DNA of 64,000 bases from Erysipelotrichaceae bacterium (lineage in GTDB: Bacteria; Bacillota_I; Bacilli_A; Erysipelotrichales; Erysipelotrichaceae). The stretch is taken from assembly GCA_017405785.1 (NCBI GenBank), contig JAFQZR010000006.1, positions 20,654 through 84,653 of the forward strand. The letters are read 5' to 3'. The notes beneath the pieces were generated by a model. The model was not told the DNA's origin. It saw nothing but the letters and a program-made list of their open reading frames with translations, and did not search any database. Numbering within the stretch: the stretch's first letter is position 1; every line of letters starts with the position of its first letter. Positions 44,501 to 56,373 of this stretch are shown here, in pieces. Both the position numbers and the translations under genes were made by a program.

Positions 44501-45094
44501 TTACTGTTTAATTCTCCCCTGTAAAGCTCTGATAAGAGTTACGTCATCCACATAATCAAGGTTTCCGCCAGTTGGAAGGCCGCTAGCCAGCCTTGTTACA
44601 AAGACATGAGGATAGTTTTTAAGAATTTTCGACAGATACAAAGCGGTTGTATCTCCTTCGATAGTTGAATTTGTTGCCAAAATGATCTCTTTTGTATCGT
44701 CATTAATGCGTTTTAATAAAGATTCTATATTAATATCTTCCGGTAAAATGCCTCTGGTAGTGGAAATTGCCCCATGAAGAACATGGTATACACCCTTATA
44801 CAGACCAATTCTTTCTATTGCCAGTACATCTTTAGGGTTCTGGACAACACAGATAGTGTTATGATCTCTGTTTTCGTCTTCACAGATAGAACAGAGTTCT
44901 TTTTCGGTAAGATGACCGCATATTGAACAGTATTTGATTTTGTCAGTTACCTCTAAAACAGCCTGTGCGAACTCTCTGGCTTCGTCTTTATTCATTTCTA
45001 CCAGAGCCATAGCATACCTTTCGGCTGTTTTACGGCCTACAGACGGTAGTTTTCTGAAGCATTCAATAAGCTTTTCAATAGAATTTGGATACAT
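44501..45094 (-). CDS. recR: Recombination protein RecR
   Basis: 197 residues. A helix-hairpin-helix (L-P-S-V-G-R-K-T-A-E-R) lies near 16-26, a C4 zinc motif (C-S-I-C ... C-S-I-C) at about 56-70, and a Toprim region with E-R-I-G and T-N-S-T-I-E-G-D-T-T-A. RecR loads RecA at gaps with RecF and RecO; recF is also in this window. It lies two bases after ebfC in the conserved dnaX-ebfC-recR order. Confidence 0.95.
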   Translation of the reverse strand: MYPNSIEKLIECFRKLPSVGRKTAERYAMALVEMNKDEAREFAQAVLEVTDKIKYCSICGHLTEKELCSICEDENRDHNTICVVQNPKDVLAIERIGLYKGVYHVLHGAISTTRGILPEDINIESLLKRINDDTKEIILATNSTIEGDTTALYLSKILKNYPHVFVTRLASGLPTGGNLDYVDDVTLIRALQGRIKQ

Positions 45095-45096
45095 AC

Positions 45097-45414
45097 TTAC
45101 CTCAGTCCCGGAATATTTATTGAACCGGCAAGATCAGACATCACATCTTCCTTGTCTTCGGTTATTTCCCGGGTTATTTCGTTGATTGCCACCGAAATTG
45201 AGTCTGCCAGCATCTCAAAATCTTCGTTTGTGAAATTATTAACAAAGTCTTTGCCGAATTCTACGCTCTTTGCCTGATATTCACCGTCCATGGTAACTTT
45301 TACGATGCTGCTGACCGTTTTGTTGGTATATTCTTTGTTTTTTAACTCTTTCTGGCTCTTTTCCAGGTCTTCCTGCATTCTCTGAGCCCGCTGCAATATA
45401 GAATTAAAGTCCAT
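45097..45414 (-). CDS. ebfC: YbaB/EbfC nucleoid-associated protein
   Basis: The start is the ATG at 45414, six bases after GAGG and one base past the dnaX stop. 105 residues: helical N-terminus (S-I-L-Q-R-A-Q-R-M-Q-E-D-L-E) and the dimerisation strand region (V-K-V-T-M-D-G-E-Y). It binds DNA non-specifically. The dnaX-ebfC-recR order is conserved across bacteria. Confidence 0.93.
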   Translation of the reverse strand: MDFNSILQRAQRMQEDLEKSQKELKNKEYTNKTVSSIVKVTMDGEYQAKSVEFGKDFVNNFTNEDFEMLADSISVAINEITREITEDKEDVMSDLAGSINIPGLR

Positions 45415-45415
45415 A

Positions 45416-47035
45416 TTAGTCCTCAACTTTCTTATATCCGTTCTTACCGAACAAGCTAATCAGTCTTTTTTCTGTCTCGCTTACTTCCTCTCTCGGCTCT
45501 TCCTTTATAATCGGGATAGGTCCGGTTCTTTCTCTGAAGTAACTTATAAGCAGAATCTTCTGGTCGGTTGTAATAGCTGTAACACTCTTTCTGCTTCCGA
45601 GTTTTCTCTCCGTCAGTTCTTCCAGTACCTTTTGCTTATTTTCTTCGTTAATAATATCTGTTTGCTCCCTGGTCGGAACAACTACGATCATGTCGTTTTC
45701 ACTTGAGGCCATAATCCGGGTGTTTTCAAGACCGGATGTCTCTCTGCACAGCTCAGGCCATCTGGCACTGTCTTTTTCTCTAATATCTTTTTTGCTTCTG
45801 GTAAGAATCCGATATAATTCTTCGTTACTCAAGTGCTTTATAACAGGTTCTTTAGGTTTTTCAGGTTCAGGTTGCTTAACAACGACCTGTACCGACTCTG
45901 GTTTTGGTTCTGCTTTAGGTGCCTGTTTTACTTCAACAACCTTTACAGGCTTATTGTCATCCGTTAAATTAACCATTTTTAACAGACAGACCTCAAAATA
46001 TGACAGGCTATCGGTTGCTTCTTTATATTTAACTGACACATCCATCAGATAGTCTATGCTTTCCAGCAGTTCTTTTACAGAGAACATGCCAGCAATTTCA
46101 TTTGCCTGTTCTTCGGTTATTACCGTAAGCAGACTGCTGTCGTGTGAATAATTGTAAATCACCGTTTCCTTGGCAATGTTGATCAAATCTGTGGTCAGTC
46201 TCTGTAAATCTATGCCTCTGTTAGACAGATTTCTTGCTTTTTCCATCAATTCTTTAGTGTTTTTCTGACTTACACACTCAAAAAGCTCCATTTTTTCTCT
46301 GGTTGTAGCTATTCCGTATACTGCACTGACATCGCTGGCCTTAATATCGTTCTGTGCATAAGCGATACACTGGTCCATTATGCTCAGGGCGTCTCTCATA
46401 CCGCCTTCAGCAATTTCAGCTATTAACTGCAGCGCTCCGTCTTCACATTTGATGTTTTCCTGATCAGCAATATATCTTAATCTGTCTTTTATCAGCTGTG
46501 TTGGAACCTTATTAAAGTCAAAACGCTGGCACCTTGACACAATTGTAGGCAGAACCTTATGCGGTTCCGTGGTAGCCATAATGAAAATACAGTAGGCAGG
46601 TGGCTCTTCCAACGTTTTCAACAGCGCATTGAAAGCGCTAGGAGTCATCATATGTACCTCGTCAATGATATAAACCTTATATTTACCCTGCATTGGAGCA
46701 TATTTTACCTTGTCAATCAGATCTCTGATCTCATCTACACCGTTATTTGTGGCTGCGTCGAGCTCCACAACGTCTGGATGTGTAGATTCCTGGATATCAA
46801 TACAGTTAGGGCATTTGCCACATGGTCTGTTATTTTCGGCTGTACAGTTGATAGTTTTAGCCAAAAGTTTGGCTACAGACGTCTTTCCGGTGCCTCTTGG
46901 ACCGCAAAAAAGGTAGGCGTGAGCCAATTTATTGTTTTTTATAGCATTTTGCAGGGTTGCAACGATGTGCTGCTGGCCTACAACGTCCTCAAATGTTGCT
47001 GGACGATATTTTCTATATAACGCTTTATATGCCAT
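45416..47035 (-). CDS. dnaX: DNA polymerase III subunits gamma/tau
   Basis: 539 residues. The clamp-loader ATPase has the Walker A G-P-R-G-T-G-K-T-S near 45-53, a zinc module C-x8-C-x2-C-x2-C near 64-79, Walker B I-I-D-E-V-H-M-M and the sensor/arginine block S-R-C-Q-R-F-D-F. After residue ~360 a proline/lysine/glutamate linker (K-A-E-P-K-P-E-S) leads to a short tau-like domain. Length agrees with a full tau form. No slippery A-run at the usual gamma frameshift place was obvious by eye. Confidence 0.96.
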   Translation of the reverse strand: MAYKALYRKYRPATFEDVVGQQHIVATLQNAIKNNKLAHAYLFCGPRGTGKTSVAKLLAKTINCTAENNRPCGKCPNCIDIQESTHPDVVELDAATNNGVDEIRDLIDKVKYAPMQGKYKVYIIDEVHMMTPSAFNALLKTLEEPPAYCIFIMATTEPHKVLPTIVSRCQRFDFNKVPTQLIKDRLRYIADQENIKCEDGALQLIAEIAEGGMRDALSIMDQCIAYAQNDIKASDVSAVYGIATTREKMELFECVSQKNTKELMEKARNLSNRGIDLQRLTTDLINIAKETVIYNYSHDSSLLTVITEEQANEIAGMFSVKELLESIDYLMDVSVKYKEATDSLSYFEVCLLKMVNLTDDNKPVKVVEVKQAPKAEPKPESVQVVVKQPEPEKPKEPVIKHLSNEELYRILTRSKKDIREKDSARWPELCRETSGLENTRIMASSENDMIVVVPTREQTDIINEENKQKVLEELTERKLGSRKSVTAITTDQKILLISYFRERTGPIPIIKEEPREEVSETEKRLISLFGKNGYKKVED

Positions 47036-47071
47036 AATATTGTCCCCTTATTATATATATTATACAATAAA

Positions 47072-47092
47072 AAGCCGTCAATTAGACGGCTT
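47072..47092 (-). terminator. Intrinsic terminator overlapping the tadA stop codon
   Basis: AAGCCGTC/GACGGCTT stem with a five-base loop, followed by TTTATTG on the - strand. The stem contains the tadA TGA stop. It separates tadA from dnaX. Confidence 0.85.
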
Positions 47093-47542
47093 GTTACGTA
47101 GTTTTCTGAAGAAATCCGACAGTATTTTGGAGCATTCTTCCCGCATTATTCCACCATGTACTTCGGGGTAATGATTGAACCCTTTGACATCATACATGTT
47201 GTATAATCCACCCAATGCTCCGGCTTTTTTGTCGGTCGCTCCATAGTATATTTCCTTGATTCTGGCCTGCTGAAGCGCTCCGGCGCACATGGAACACGGC
47301 TCCAAAGTCACATAAATGGCGCAGTCTTCCAGTCTCCAGCTTCCTATTTTCTTGTTTGCCTTACGAATTGCTACCATTTCAGCATGATCAAGCGTACTTT
47401 CGCGGTTTTTTCTGGTATTATAACCGCGCGCAATCACCTTATCCTGGTATACAATTACACAACCAACAGGAACCTCGTCCTGTTCAGCGGCTTTTTGCGC
47501 CAGTTTATAGGCTATTTTCATGTATTTTTCCGGATTATTCAT
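47078..47542 (-). CDS. tadA: tRNA-specific adenosine deaminase
   Basis: 154 residues. It converts A34 of tRNA-Arg(ACG) to inosine. The zinc site is H-A-E at 53-55 and P-C-S-M-C at 82-86; the following A-G-A-L-Q-Q-A-R and Y-G-A-T-D-K-K-A-G-A blocks are typical of TadA. It lies 20 bases downstream of the SRP RNA and upstream of dnaX, the same order as Bacillus yaaJ-scr-dnaX. Confidence 0.95.
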   Translation of the reverse strand: MNNPEKYMKIAYKLAQKAAEQDEVPVGCVIVYQDKVIARGYNTRKNRESTLDHAEMVAIRKANKKIGSWRLEDCAIYVTLEPCSMCAGALQQARIKEIYYGATDKKAGALGGLYNMYDVKGFNHYPEVHGGIMREECSKILSDFFRKLRNKPSN

Positions 47543-47562
47543 ATTTGTTACCTATAAAGAAA

Positions 47563-47639
47563 GCGGTACACACACAATTTGCTTATGTGGCTGCTATGTT
47601 CCCATCCTGACCAAGTTAAAGTTAGTTGTGTTGTACCGT
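47563..47639 (-). ncRNA. ffs: Signal recognition particle RNA (small bacterial type)
   Basis: On the - strand the conserved apical core reads GGTCAGG, a GGAA-containing tetraloop region (GGGAAC) and AGCAGCC. The ends pair as CGGTACAACACAA with TTGTGTGTGTACCG, forming the long helix. Size is about 77-80 nt, the short SRP RNA lacking an Alu domain. Ends are estimated from the helix and from the promoter upstream. Position before tadA-dnaX matches Bacillus scr synteny. Confidence 0.92.
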
Positions 47640-47643
47640 GTAT

Positions 47644-47672
47644 AATATACCATGAATCACCGTTTTTGCCAA
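47644..47672 (-). promoter_or_regulatory. Promoter of the SRP RNA
   Basis: TTGGCA (47667-47672), 17-base spacer, TATATT (47644-47649) on the - strand, placing the start within a few bases of the SRP helix end. Confidence 0.8.
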
Positions 47673-47677
47673 CTGAC

Positions 47678-47706
47678 TTGACAGGGTTATTTTATAGAGA
47701 TACAAT
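47678..47706 (+). promoter_or_regulatory. Near-consensus sigma-A promoter, + strand
   Basis: TTGACA (47678-47683), exactly 17 bases, TACAAT (47701-47706). It is divergent from the SRP RNA promoter, with the two -35 boxes five bases apart. It drives no protein gene. Confidence 0.88.
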
Positions 47707-47708
47707 TG

Positions 47709-47826
47709 CTCATGGTGTCGAAAGGCACCATGAGGGCTGAAGAGGAAAAAGGGATAAAGATTACAGCAATGTAGTCAAGGAAAAGCGCTGCGCTCACTTA
47801 TAATAGAGCGAATCCGGCGCTTTTTT
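47709..47826 (+). ncRNA. Unclassified small RNA, about 115 nt
   Basis: It begins just after the strong promoter at 47678-47706. The 5' part can fold into an 11-base-pair stem (CTCATGGTGTC/GGCACCATGAG) capped by a GAAA tetraloop at 47720-47723. A purine-rich single-stranded stretch follows (GAGGAAAAAGGGATAAAG). The 3' end is an intrinsic terminator: AAAAGCGC (47781-47788) pairs with GCGCTTTT (47817-47824), enclosing a second small hairpin CGCTC/GAGCG, and continues into six T. The true 5' end is uncertain by a few bases. It does not match SRP, 6S, tmRNA, RNase P or a riboswitch that I know, and no + strand gene follows. Confidence 0.75.
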
Positions 47827-47830
47827 CATA

Positions 47831-47846
47831 TGTTTCACGTGAAACA
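47831..47846. promoter_or_regulatory. parS site 1 (ParB/Spo0J binding)
   Basis: TGTTTCACGTGAAACA is a perfect 16-base palindrome and matches the parS consensus TGTTNCACGTGAAACA at every position. It lies about 10 kb from oriC. ParB would load here to organise origin segregation. Confidence 0.93.
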
Positions 47847-47853
47847 TACAAAA

Positions 47854-47875
47854 ACAGCGGGTTTTAGTCCGCTGT
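47854..47875 (-). terminator. Intrinsic terminator after serS
   Basis: ACAGCGG/CCGCTGT stem with an eight-base loop; the - strand continues TTTTG. It lies 23 bases past the serS stop, exactly between the two parS sites. Confidence 0.8.
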
Positions 47876-47878
47876 CAG

Positions 47879-47894
47879 TGTTTCACGTGGAACG
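47879..47894. promoter_or_regulatory. parS site 2 (one half imperfect)
   Basis: TGTTTCACGTGGAACG; on the other strand CGTTCCACGTGAAACA, one mismatch from the parS consensus. It is 32 bases from site 1 and five bases from the serS stop. Confidence 0.85.
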
Positions 47895-47898
47895 TTTT

Positions 47899-49188
47899 TT
47901 ATTTATTAGGGATTAGTTTCTTCTTTCCGCCCATATATGGCTGTAATACTTCCGGAATATCGACTGTTCCATCCTCGTTCAGGTTGTTTTCCAGGAAAGC
48001 AATCAGCATTCTAGGCGGTGCAACTACTGTATTATTCAGTGTATGAGCGAAATATTTGTTTCCTTCCTCGCCTAAAACCCTTATTCCAAGTCTTCTGGCC
48101 TGTGCATCTGTCAGGTTGGAGCATGAACAAACCTCGAAATATTTCTGCTGTCTAGGGCTCCAGGCCTCAATATCGCATGAACGATACTTCAAATCGGCTA
48201 AATCACCGCTACAGCAAACCAGTTTTCTGACCGGAATGTCCAAAGATCTGAATAGTTTTACTGAATAGTTCCACATCTTGTCATACCAGGCTTCAGATTC
48301 TTCTGGTTTACATACTACGATCATTTCCTGCTTTTCGAACTGGTGAATTCTGTAAACGCCTCTTTCTTCGATGCCATGAGCGCCCACTTCCTTTCTGAAG
48401 CAAGGAGAATATGAAGTCATGGTGATTGGAAGCTCTTTTTCCTTTAAAATCTGGTCTTTGAATTTAGCAATCATTGAATGTTCTGATGTACCAATCAGAT
48501 AAAGGTCTTCGCCTTCAATCTTATACATCATGTTTTCCTTTTCTGCGAAGCTCATAACACCGTCAACAGCAGCACTTCTGATCATGAACGGAGGAATACA
48601 GTATGTAAATCCCTTGTCAATCATGAAATCTCTGGCGTAAGCCAATACTGCTGAGTGCAATCTGGCAATGTCTCCCATTAAGTAATAGAATCCGTTGCCT
48701 GTTACTCTGCCTGCAGAATCCTTGTCTAAGCCGTTAAATGTTGCCATTATGTCTGAATGATAAGGAATTTCGAAAGAAGGGACCTTTGGTTCACCAAATC
48801 TCCGTTCTTCAACGTTAAAACTGTCATCTTTTCCGATTGGAACGTCATCTGCGATCATATTTGGGATCCGCATTTGCAGTTTTTTGATTTTCCGGAACAA
48901 TTCGTCTTCTTTGTTCTCGTTTTCAACCAGCTGTTCTCCGATTCCTCTGACCTGAGCCTTGATTTCCTCGGCTTCTTCTCTCTTTTTCTGGCCCATCAGA
49001 ATACCAATCTGCTTGGAAAGACTGTTTCTCTGTCCTCTTAAGGTATCGTCTAAGGTTTTTATTGAACGATATTCCTTATCAAGTTCCAGAAGTTCGTCAA
49101 CCATAGGAAGTTTAGCGTCCTGGAATTTCTTTTTTATGTTTTCTTTTACTAATTCAGGATTAGTACGAATGAAATTCATATCTAACAT
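47899..49188 (-). CDS. serS: Seryl-tRNA synthetase
   Basis: 429 residues. N-terminal long helical arm (about 30-100), class II motifs with G-T-S-E-H-S-M near 244, S-P-C-F-R-K-E-V-G-A-H-G near 267 and P-P-R-M-L-I-A-F-L-E-N near 397. It charges tRNA-Ser. It lies three bases after gyrA with no leader, so no T-box regulates it directly, and it ends the yaaA-recF-gyrB-gyrA-serS transcript. Confidence 0.96.
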   Translation of the reverse strand: MLDMNFIRTNPELVKENIKKKFQDAKLPMVDELLELDKEYRSIKTLDDTLRGQRNSLSKQIGILMGQKKREEAEEIKAQVRGIGEQLVENENKEDELFRKIKKLQMRIPNMIADDVPIGKDDSFNVEERRFGEPKVPSFEIPYHSDIMATFNGLDKDSAGRVTGNGFYYLMGDIARLHSAVLAYARDFMIDKGFTYCIPPFMIRSAAVDGVMSFAEKENMMYKIEGEDLYLIGTSEHSMIAKFKDQILKEKELPITMTSYSPCFRKEVGAHGIEERGVYRIHQFEKQEMIVVCKPEESEAWYDKMWNYSVKLFRSLDIPVRKLVCCSGDLADLKYRSCDIEAWSPRQQKYFEVCSCSNLTDAQARRLGIRVLGEEGNKYFAHTLNNTVVAPPRMLIAFLENNLNEDGTVDIPEVLQPYMGGKKKLIPNK

Positions 49189-49191
49189 ATA

Positions 49192-51669
49192 TTAATTCTC
49201 CTCTTCGTCAGATTCTTCTTCGCTTTCTTCTTCTCTGCTAATCAGAGCAACAGTTGCCACTTTTGCATCTTCATCAACATTTATCAGCTTAACACCCTGA
49301 GTATTTCTACCGTAAGTTGAAACAGATTCAAGTGAAATTCTTATCGTAATGCCATTATCAGTCATAATCAACACATCTTCATCACCATGAACAGCTCTTA
49401 AGCACATTAGCGGACCGTTTTTATCGGTAATATTTACTGTGCTAACACCCTTTGCACCACGTTTTGTCATTCTGTACTCTTCGAGAGCGGTCTTTTTACC
49501 GTAACCTTTCTCTGTAACAGACAGAATGTATGGTCCCATGGTATCTGTAGCCATGCCAACTACTACTGCGCCGTCGGTATTGAAACCCTTAACACCTGCG
49601 GCATTTCTTCCCATAGGTCTTACATCATCTTCGTTGAATCTGATGGCCTTGCCATTGCTGCCGCCAATGATTACTTCGTCGTGGCCGTTTGTTAACTGAG
49701 CACCAAACAGTTCGTCATCTTCTCTTAATGAGATGGCAATCTTACCCGACTGTCTGATTGACAGGAATTCACTCATAGGAACTCTCTTGACCAAACCAAG
49801 TCTGGTAACGAAGAACATGTACTTATCATCCAGTTCAGGACCGGATACAACGTCAACCATGGCTTTAACTTTCTCGTTTGGAGACATGTTAAGCAGGTTA
49901 ACTACCGGAATACCCTTGGAAATACGGCTCGCAGCCGGTACATTGAAGCCCTTTATCCTGTAAACCTTACCAAAATTGGTAAATAACAGTAAATCATCAT
50001 GTGAACTCATGGTAATTGCCTGGTCAATGATGTCATCACTGTTCAAAGACATGCCTTTGACACCCTTGCCGCCACGATTCTGAATCTTATAAGTATCAAC
50101 ACTGGTTCTCTTAATGTAACCGTTAGTGGTGATGGCAATCATGCACTCTTCAACAGGAATCAGATCAGCGTCATCAATGTCGCTGGCAGCTTCTACGATC
50201 TCTGTTCTTCTTGGATCGTTGTATTTTGCCTTCATTTCAGCCAGTTCTGTCTTAATAATGCTCAGAACTCTCTCGTGTTTGCTGAGAATATCACGATAAT
50301 CAGCGATCGCAATGACTAATGCATCATATTCTTCTTCAATTTTCTTTCTCTGTAAACCGGTAAGTCTTCTCATCTGCATATCCATGATGGATTTTGCCTG
50401 GATTTCACTTAAACCGAAGCTGCTCATCAGTCTGTCCATAGCCATATCATCGTTTTCTGATGAACGAATGATATTAATTATCTCATCAATGTGATCGAGA
50501 GCTATCTTCAGACCTTCCAGAATATGGGCTCTGTCGAGAGCTTTGTTAAGGTCATACTGTGTTCTTCTGACTACAATATTGACCTGATGGTCGATATATG
50601 CCTGAATAACCTGCTTAATACTTAGTACTCTAGGCGTATTATCAACCAGAGCCAGCATATTTACACCATAAGTGGTCTGTAATGCTGTTTTCTGATAGAG
50701 GTGGTTCAGTAATACTTCCGGCTGAACATCTCTTCTTACTTCAATAACGATCTTGATACCGTTCATGTTGGATTCGTCAACCATGTTGGTGATACCATCA
50801 ATAACCTTATCTCTGGCCAGATCAGCAATATGCTTGAACATGTTTTCCTTATTAACGGCATATGGTATTTCACGGATGATTATCTCGTGTTTTCCGTTTT
50901 CATATTCGTTTATTTCTACTTTTGCACGGTTATAGATGATTCCTTTACCTGTTTCATAGGCTTTTCTGATGCCGCCTCTTCCTAAAATCAGGCCTCCGGT
51001 AGGGAAATCCGGTCCCGGAAGATAGTTTGTCATCAGTTCTACTACTGAAATGTCAGGATTATCTATTACCGCATCTATTGCATCAATGGCTTCACCCAGA
51101 TTGTGAGGCGGCATGTTTGTTGCCATACCAACTGCAATACCGGTTGTACCGTTGACCAGCAGGTTAGGAATGTGAGAAGGGAGTACTACAGGCTCCTGTT
51201 CTTCTCCGTCATAGTTATCAACGAAATCTACGGTGTCTTTCTGAATGTCTCTCAGCATTTCCATGGAAATCTTGGACATTCTGGCCTCTGTATAACGGGA
51301 AGCAGCTGCCGGGTCACCGTCAATTGAACCAAAGTTACCGTGTCCGTCTACCAAAGGATAACGGTAAGAGAAGTTCTGAGCCATTCTTACCATGGCGTCA
51401 TAGATCGATGAGTCACCGTGAGGGTGATATTTACCCATAACTTCACCAGTAATACGCGCTGACTTCTTGTAAGGAGCGTTTGCGTAGTTACCAAGGGTGT
51501 TCATACCATAGAGAATTCTTCTTTGTACAGGCTTTAAACCGTCTTTAACATCAGGTAAGGCTCTTTGTACAATGACACTCATGGCATAATCCAGGAAGGA
51601 ATCCTTGACTTCACCGGTAATGTTGACAAATTCTATCTTGTCATAACCTTTTTTTCTGTTGTCATCCAT
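49192..51669 (-). CDS. gyrA: DNA gyrase subunit A
   Basis: 825 residues. The catalytic Tyr126 lies in [10 protein letters not shown], and the quinolone-determining loop [11 protein letters not shown] keeps Ser87 and Asp91 (equivalents of E. coli Ser83 and Asp87), i.e. no classical resistance change. The C-terminal domain has six blade-like repeats with a G-Q-type box ([10 protein letters not shown]), ending in an acidic tail. It breaks and passes DNA with GyrB to introduce negative supercoils. 13 bases separate it from gyrB. Confidence 0.97.
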   Translation of the reverse strand: MDDNRKKGYDKIEFVNITGEVKDSFLDYAMSVIVQRALPDVKDGLKPVQRRILYGMNTLGNYANAPYKKSARITGEVMGKYHPHGDSSIYDAMVRMAQNFSYRYPLVDGHGNFGSIDGDPAAASRYTEARMSKISMEMLRDIQKDTVDFVDNYDGEEQEPVVLPSHIPNLLVNGTTGIAVGMATNMPPHNLGEAIDAIDAVIDNPDISVVELMTNYLPGPDFPTGGLILGRGGIRKAYETGKGIIYNRAKVEINEYENGKHEIIIREIPYAVNKENMFKHIADLARDKVIDGITNMVDESNMNGIKIVIEVRRDVQPEVLLNHLYQKTALQTTYGVNMLALVDNTPRVLSIKQVIQAYIDHQVNIVVRRTQYDLNKALDRAHILEGLKIALDHIDEIINIIRSSENDDMAMDRLMSSFGLSEIQAKSIMDMQMRRLTGLQRKKIEEEYDALVIAIADYRDILSKHERVLSIIKTELAEMKAKYNDPRRTEIVEAASDIDDADLIPVEECMIAITTNGYIKRTSVDTYKIQNRGGKGVKGMSLNSDDIIDQAITMSSHDDLLLFTNFGKVYRIKGFNVPAASRISKGIPVVNLLNMSPNEKVKAMVDVVSGPELDDKYMFFVTRLGLVKRVPMSEFLSIRQSGKIAISLREDDELFGAQLTNGHDEVIIGGSNGKAIRFNEDDVRPMGRNAAGVKGFNTDGAVVVGMATDTMGPYILSVTEKGYGKKTALEEYRMTKRGAKGVSTVNITDKNGPLMCLRAVHGDEDVLIMTDNGITIRISLESVSTYGRNTQGVKLINVDEDAKVATVALISREEESEEESDEEEN

Positions 51670-51682
51670 AGTAACTCACCTC

Positions 51683-54706
<3,024 letters not shown>

Positions 54707-54707
<1 letters not shown>

Positions 54708-54913
54708 TATTTAGTTACCTCATATTCCTTTCCCTGAATAACTATCTTATCACCTGGATAAAGCTTTTTTCCTCTTCTGCCTTCCTTGATTCCATTGACA
54801 TAGATATTGAGTTTCTTTACTGCAATCTTTGCTTCACCGCCGGTAGAGATCCAGTCTGTGAGTTTCAATAACTGCTGCAGTTCAATGTAATCGGTATGTA
54901 TCTTTACATTCAT
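54707..54913 (-). CDS. yaaA: S4-domain RNA-binding protein YaaA
   Basis: The start is the ATG at 54913, nine bases after AAAGGA. 68 residues; a single S4 fold (Y-I-E-L-Q-Q-L-L-K-L-T, T-G-G-E-A-K, V-N-G-x-x-x-x-R-R-G-K-K-L-Y-P-G-D). It is conserved between dnaN and recF in Firmicutes, likely a ribosome-related factor. It heads the recF-gyrB-gyrA-serS operon. Confidence 0.9.
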
Positions 54914-54958
54914 ATCACTCAGTCCTTTCAAAAAAAAAGCCACTTTTTATCCACTTTT

Positions 54959-54967
54959 ATTATATCA
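54959..54967 (-). promoter_or_regulatory. Extended -10 promoter of the yaaA-recF-gyrBA-serS operon
   Basis: On the - strand TGATATAAT, an extended -10 element. A T-rich region lies upstream, with no clear -35. A DnaA-box variant (TTATCCACT on the + strand, 54947-54955) overlaps the initiation region, so DnaA could modulate this operon. Confidence 0.6.
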
Positions 54968-55042
54968 TAAAAATGAAAAAAACTTAAATAAATCACTTCA
55001 GAGGCGATTTTTTTTATGTATGTACTTCTCCATTAAAACAAT

Positions 55043-55097
55043 AAAAAACGGCTCATTCAACATTTTAAGGGCTTTATAATGCGTCTGAGCCGTTTTT
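55043..55097. terminator. Terminator after dnaN
   Basis: AAAAACGGCTCA and TGAGCCGTTTTT form a 12-base-pair stem with a 30-base loop, T-rich on both strands. It separates dnaAN from yaaA. Confidence 0.8.
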
Positions 55098-55117
55098 ATC
55101 AACTGATTTTAACTTTT

Positions 55118-56233
55118 TTAATTATAGGTCTTAATGGGTAACACCAACTGCAATACATCTTCATCATCCAATGAACTGATAATGAATGGTTTCATTGTTC
55201 CGCCAAACTGAATTCTTACCTTAAAGGCATTGAGAACTCTGATGGCATCATACACATACTGACCTTTGAAAGCGATACTTAAATTATTGCCTTCATAGCT
55301 GTCCGGTGTAATTGTTTCCACTGATCCTACATCGCTTGACTTGGAACTGATTACAACTTCACCGCTGGCCAGTTCCATTTTTATAATTGATACACCGTCA
55401 TTCTTGATAAAGCTTGCTCTGTTGATGGCAGTCAACATTGTTCTGGCATCAACGATCAGTTCATACTCAAAATCATGAGGAATTAGTCTGGCTGTTTCCG
55501 GATAGTTTCCTTCAATTAATCTTGTTGAAATGAACATGTTATCAAACATGAACAGAGCTTTCTTATCATTTAATGAAATCTCAATTTCACCTTCACCATC
55601 AATTACCTTAACCAGTTCATTCAATGTCTTAGTAGGAATTGTTACATTAAAATCAAAACCGTTATCCAGCTGGACCTTTTTCTGAGCCAGTCTGTAACTG
55701 TCGGTAGCTACGCATGTTAATTCATTGTTTTCACACTTGATATTCAAACCTGTAAGAACCGGTCTTGTTTCCTTATCACTGGCAGCGAATACTGTCTGTG
55801 AAATGATTTCCTTAAGTACATTAGCCTTAACAAACAAACTGTTACCAGGTTTTTCAAAATCAATTAACGGATAGTTCTCTGCTTTTATGCCATTTAATTC
55901 AAAATTAACAAAGCTGTCTCTGATGCTTGTTAAGTTACCGTCAATTATTTCAATTTCTACGAAATCAGAATCTATCTTTCTGATCATTTCAATGAAATAT
56001 TTTGATTCAAGAACGATTTCTCCTGTTGAATAGATCTCCAGTTTATTTTCTTCACTAGGGAATATATTGCACTGAATGCTTATATTCATATCTGATGAAG
56101 TTAACTGAACCTTTTCTTCAGTAACAACGATCTTTATACCCTGAAGTGAAGGTAATGGTGAATTAAATGAAATAGCTTTGGAAACTATATTCAGTTTTGA
56201 TGCAAGTTCACTTGTCAGAATCTTAAAATACAT
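55118..56233 (-). CDS. dnaN: DNA polymerase III beta sliding clamp
   Basis: 371 residues with three clamp-fold repeats of about 120 residues each; blocks include V-L-T-G-L-N-I near 158 (start of the second repeat), D-S-Y-R-L-A near 177, and the C-terminal L-P-I-K-T-Y. It holds the polymerase on DNA. It follows dnaA across a 140-base gap that carries DnaA boxes. Confidence 0.97.
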   Translation of the reverse strand: MYFKILTSELASKLNIVSKAISFNSPLPSLQGIKIVVTEEKVQLTSSDMNISIQCNIFPSEENKLEIYSTGEIVLESKYFIEMIRKIDSDFVEIEIIDGNLTSIRDSFVNFELNGIKAENYPLIDFEKPGNSLFVKANVLKEIISQTVFAASDKETRPVLTGLNIKCENNELTCVATDSYRLAQKKVQLDNGFDFNVTIPTKTLNELVKVIDGEGEIEISLNDKKALFMFDNMFISTRLIEGNYPETARLIPHDFEYELIVDARTMLTAINRASFIKNDGVSIIKMELASGEVVISSKSSDVGSVETITPDSYEGNNLSIAFKGQYVYDAIRVLNAFKVRIQFGGTMKPFIISSLDDEDVLQLVLPIKTYN

Positions 56234-56282
56234 GCGATGCCTCCGTTATTTATCTAAGTTTAAAAGGTAATATTAGTAGTAC

Positions 56283-56300
56283 GGTGGATAATGTGGATAA
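56283..56300. promoter_or_regulatory. Pair of DnaA boxes in the dnaA-dnaN gap
   Basis: Two adjacent 9-mers, GGTGGATAA and TGTGGATAA, directly next to each other; the second is a perfect consensus box on the - strand. They lie in the dnaN promoter region. Confidence 0.8.
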
Positions 56301-56373
56301 AGTGTAAATTACCCTTTAAAACAACATTATTTTACCATTTTTGCAGGTGATTTTGAATAGTTGATAGTGTGGG

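Noticed and set aside
47709..47826. Possibility that the small RNA is 6S RNA, tmRNA, RNase P RNA or a riboswitch.
   Set aside because: It is too short and lacks the long bulged helix of 6S, the tRNA-like ends of tmRNA and the P4 core of RNase P; no gene follows on the same strand as expected for a riboswitch.
49189..49191. Search for a T-box leader before serS.
   Set aside because: serS begins three bases after gyrA, leaving no room for a leader.
54987..55015. Small hairpin followed by a long T run (GCGATTTTTTTT) on the + strand.
   Set aside because: The stem is short and has a mismatch (AATCAC/GCGATT), and no + strand transcript would need it; the T run is probably part of the AT-rich promoter region of yaaA.
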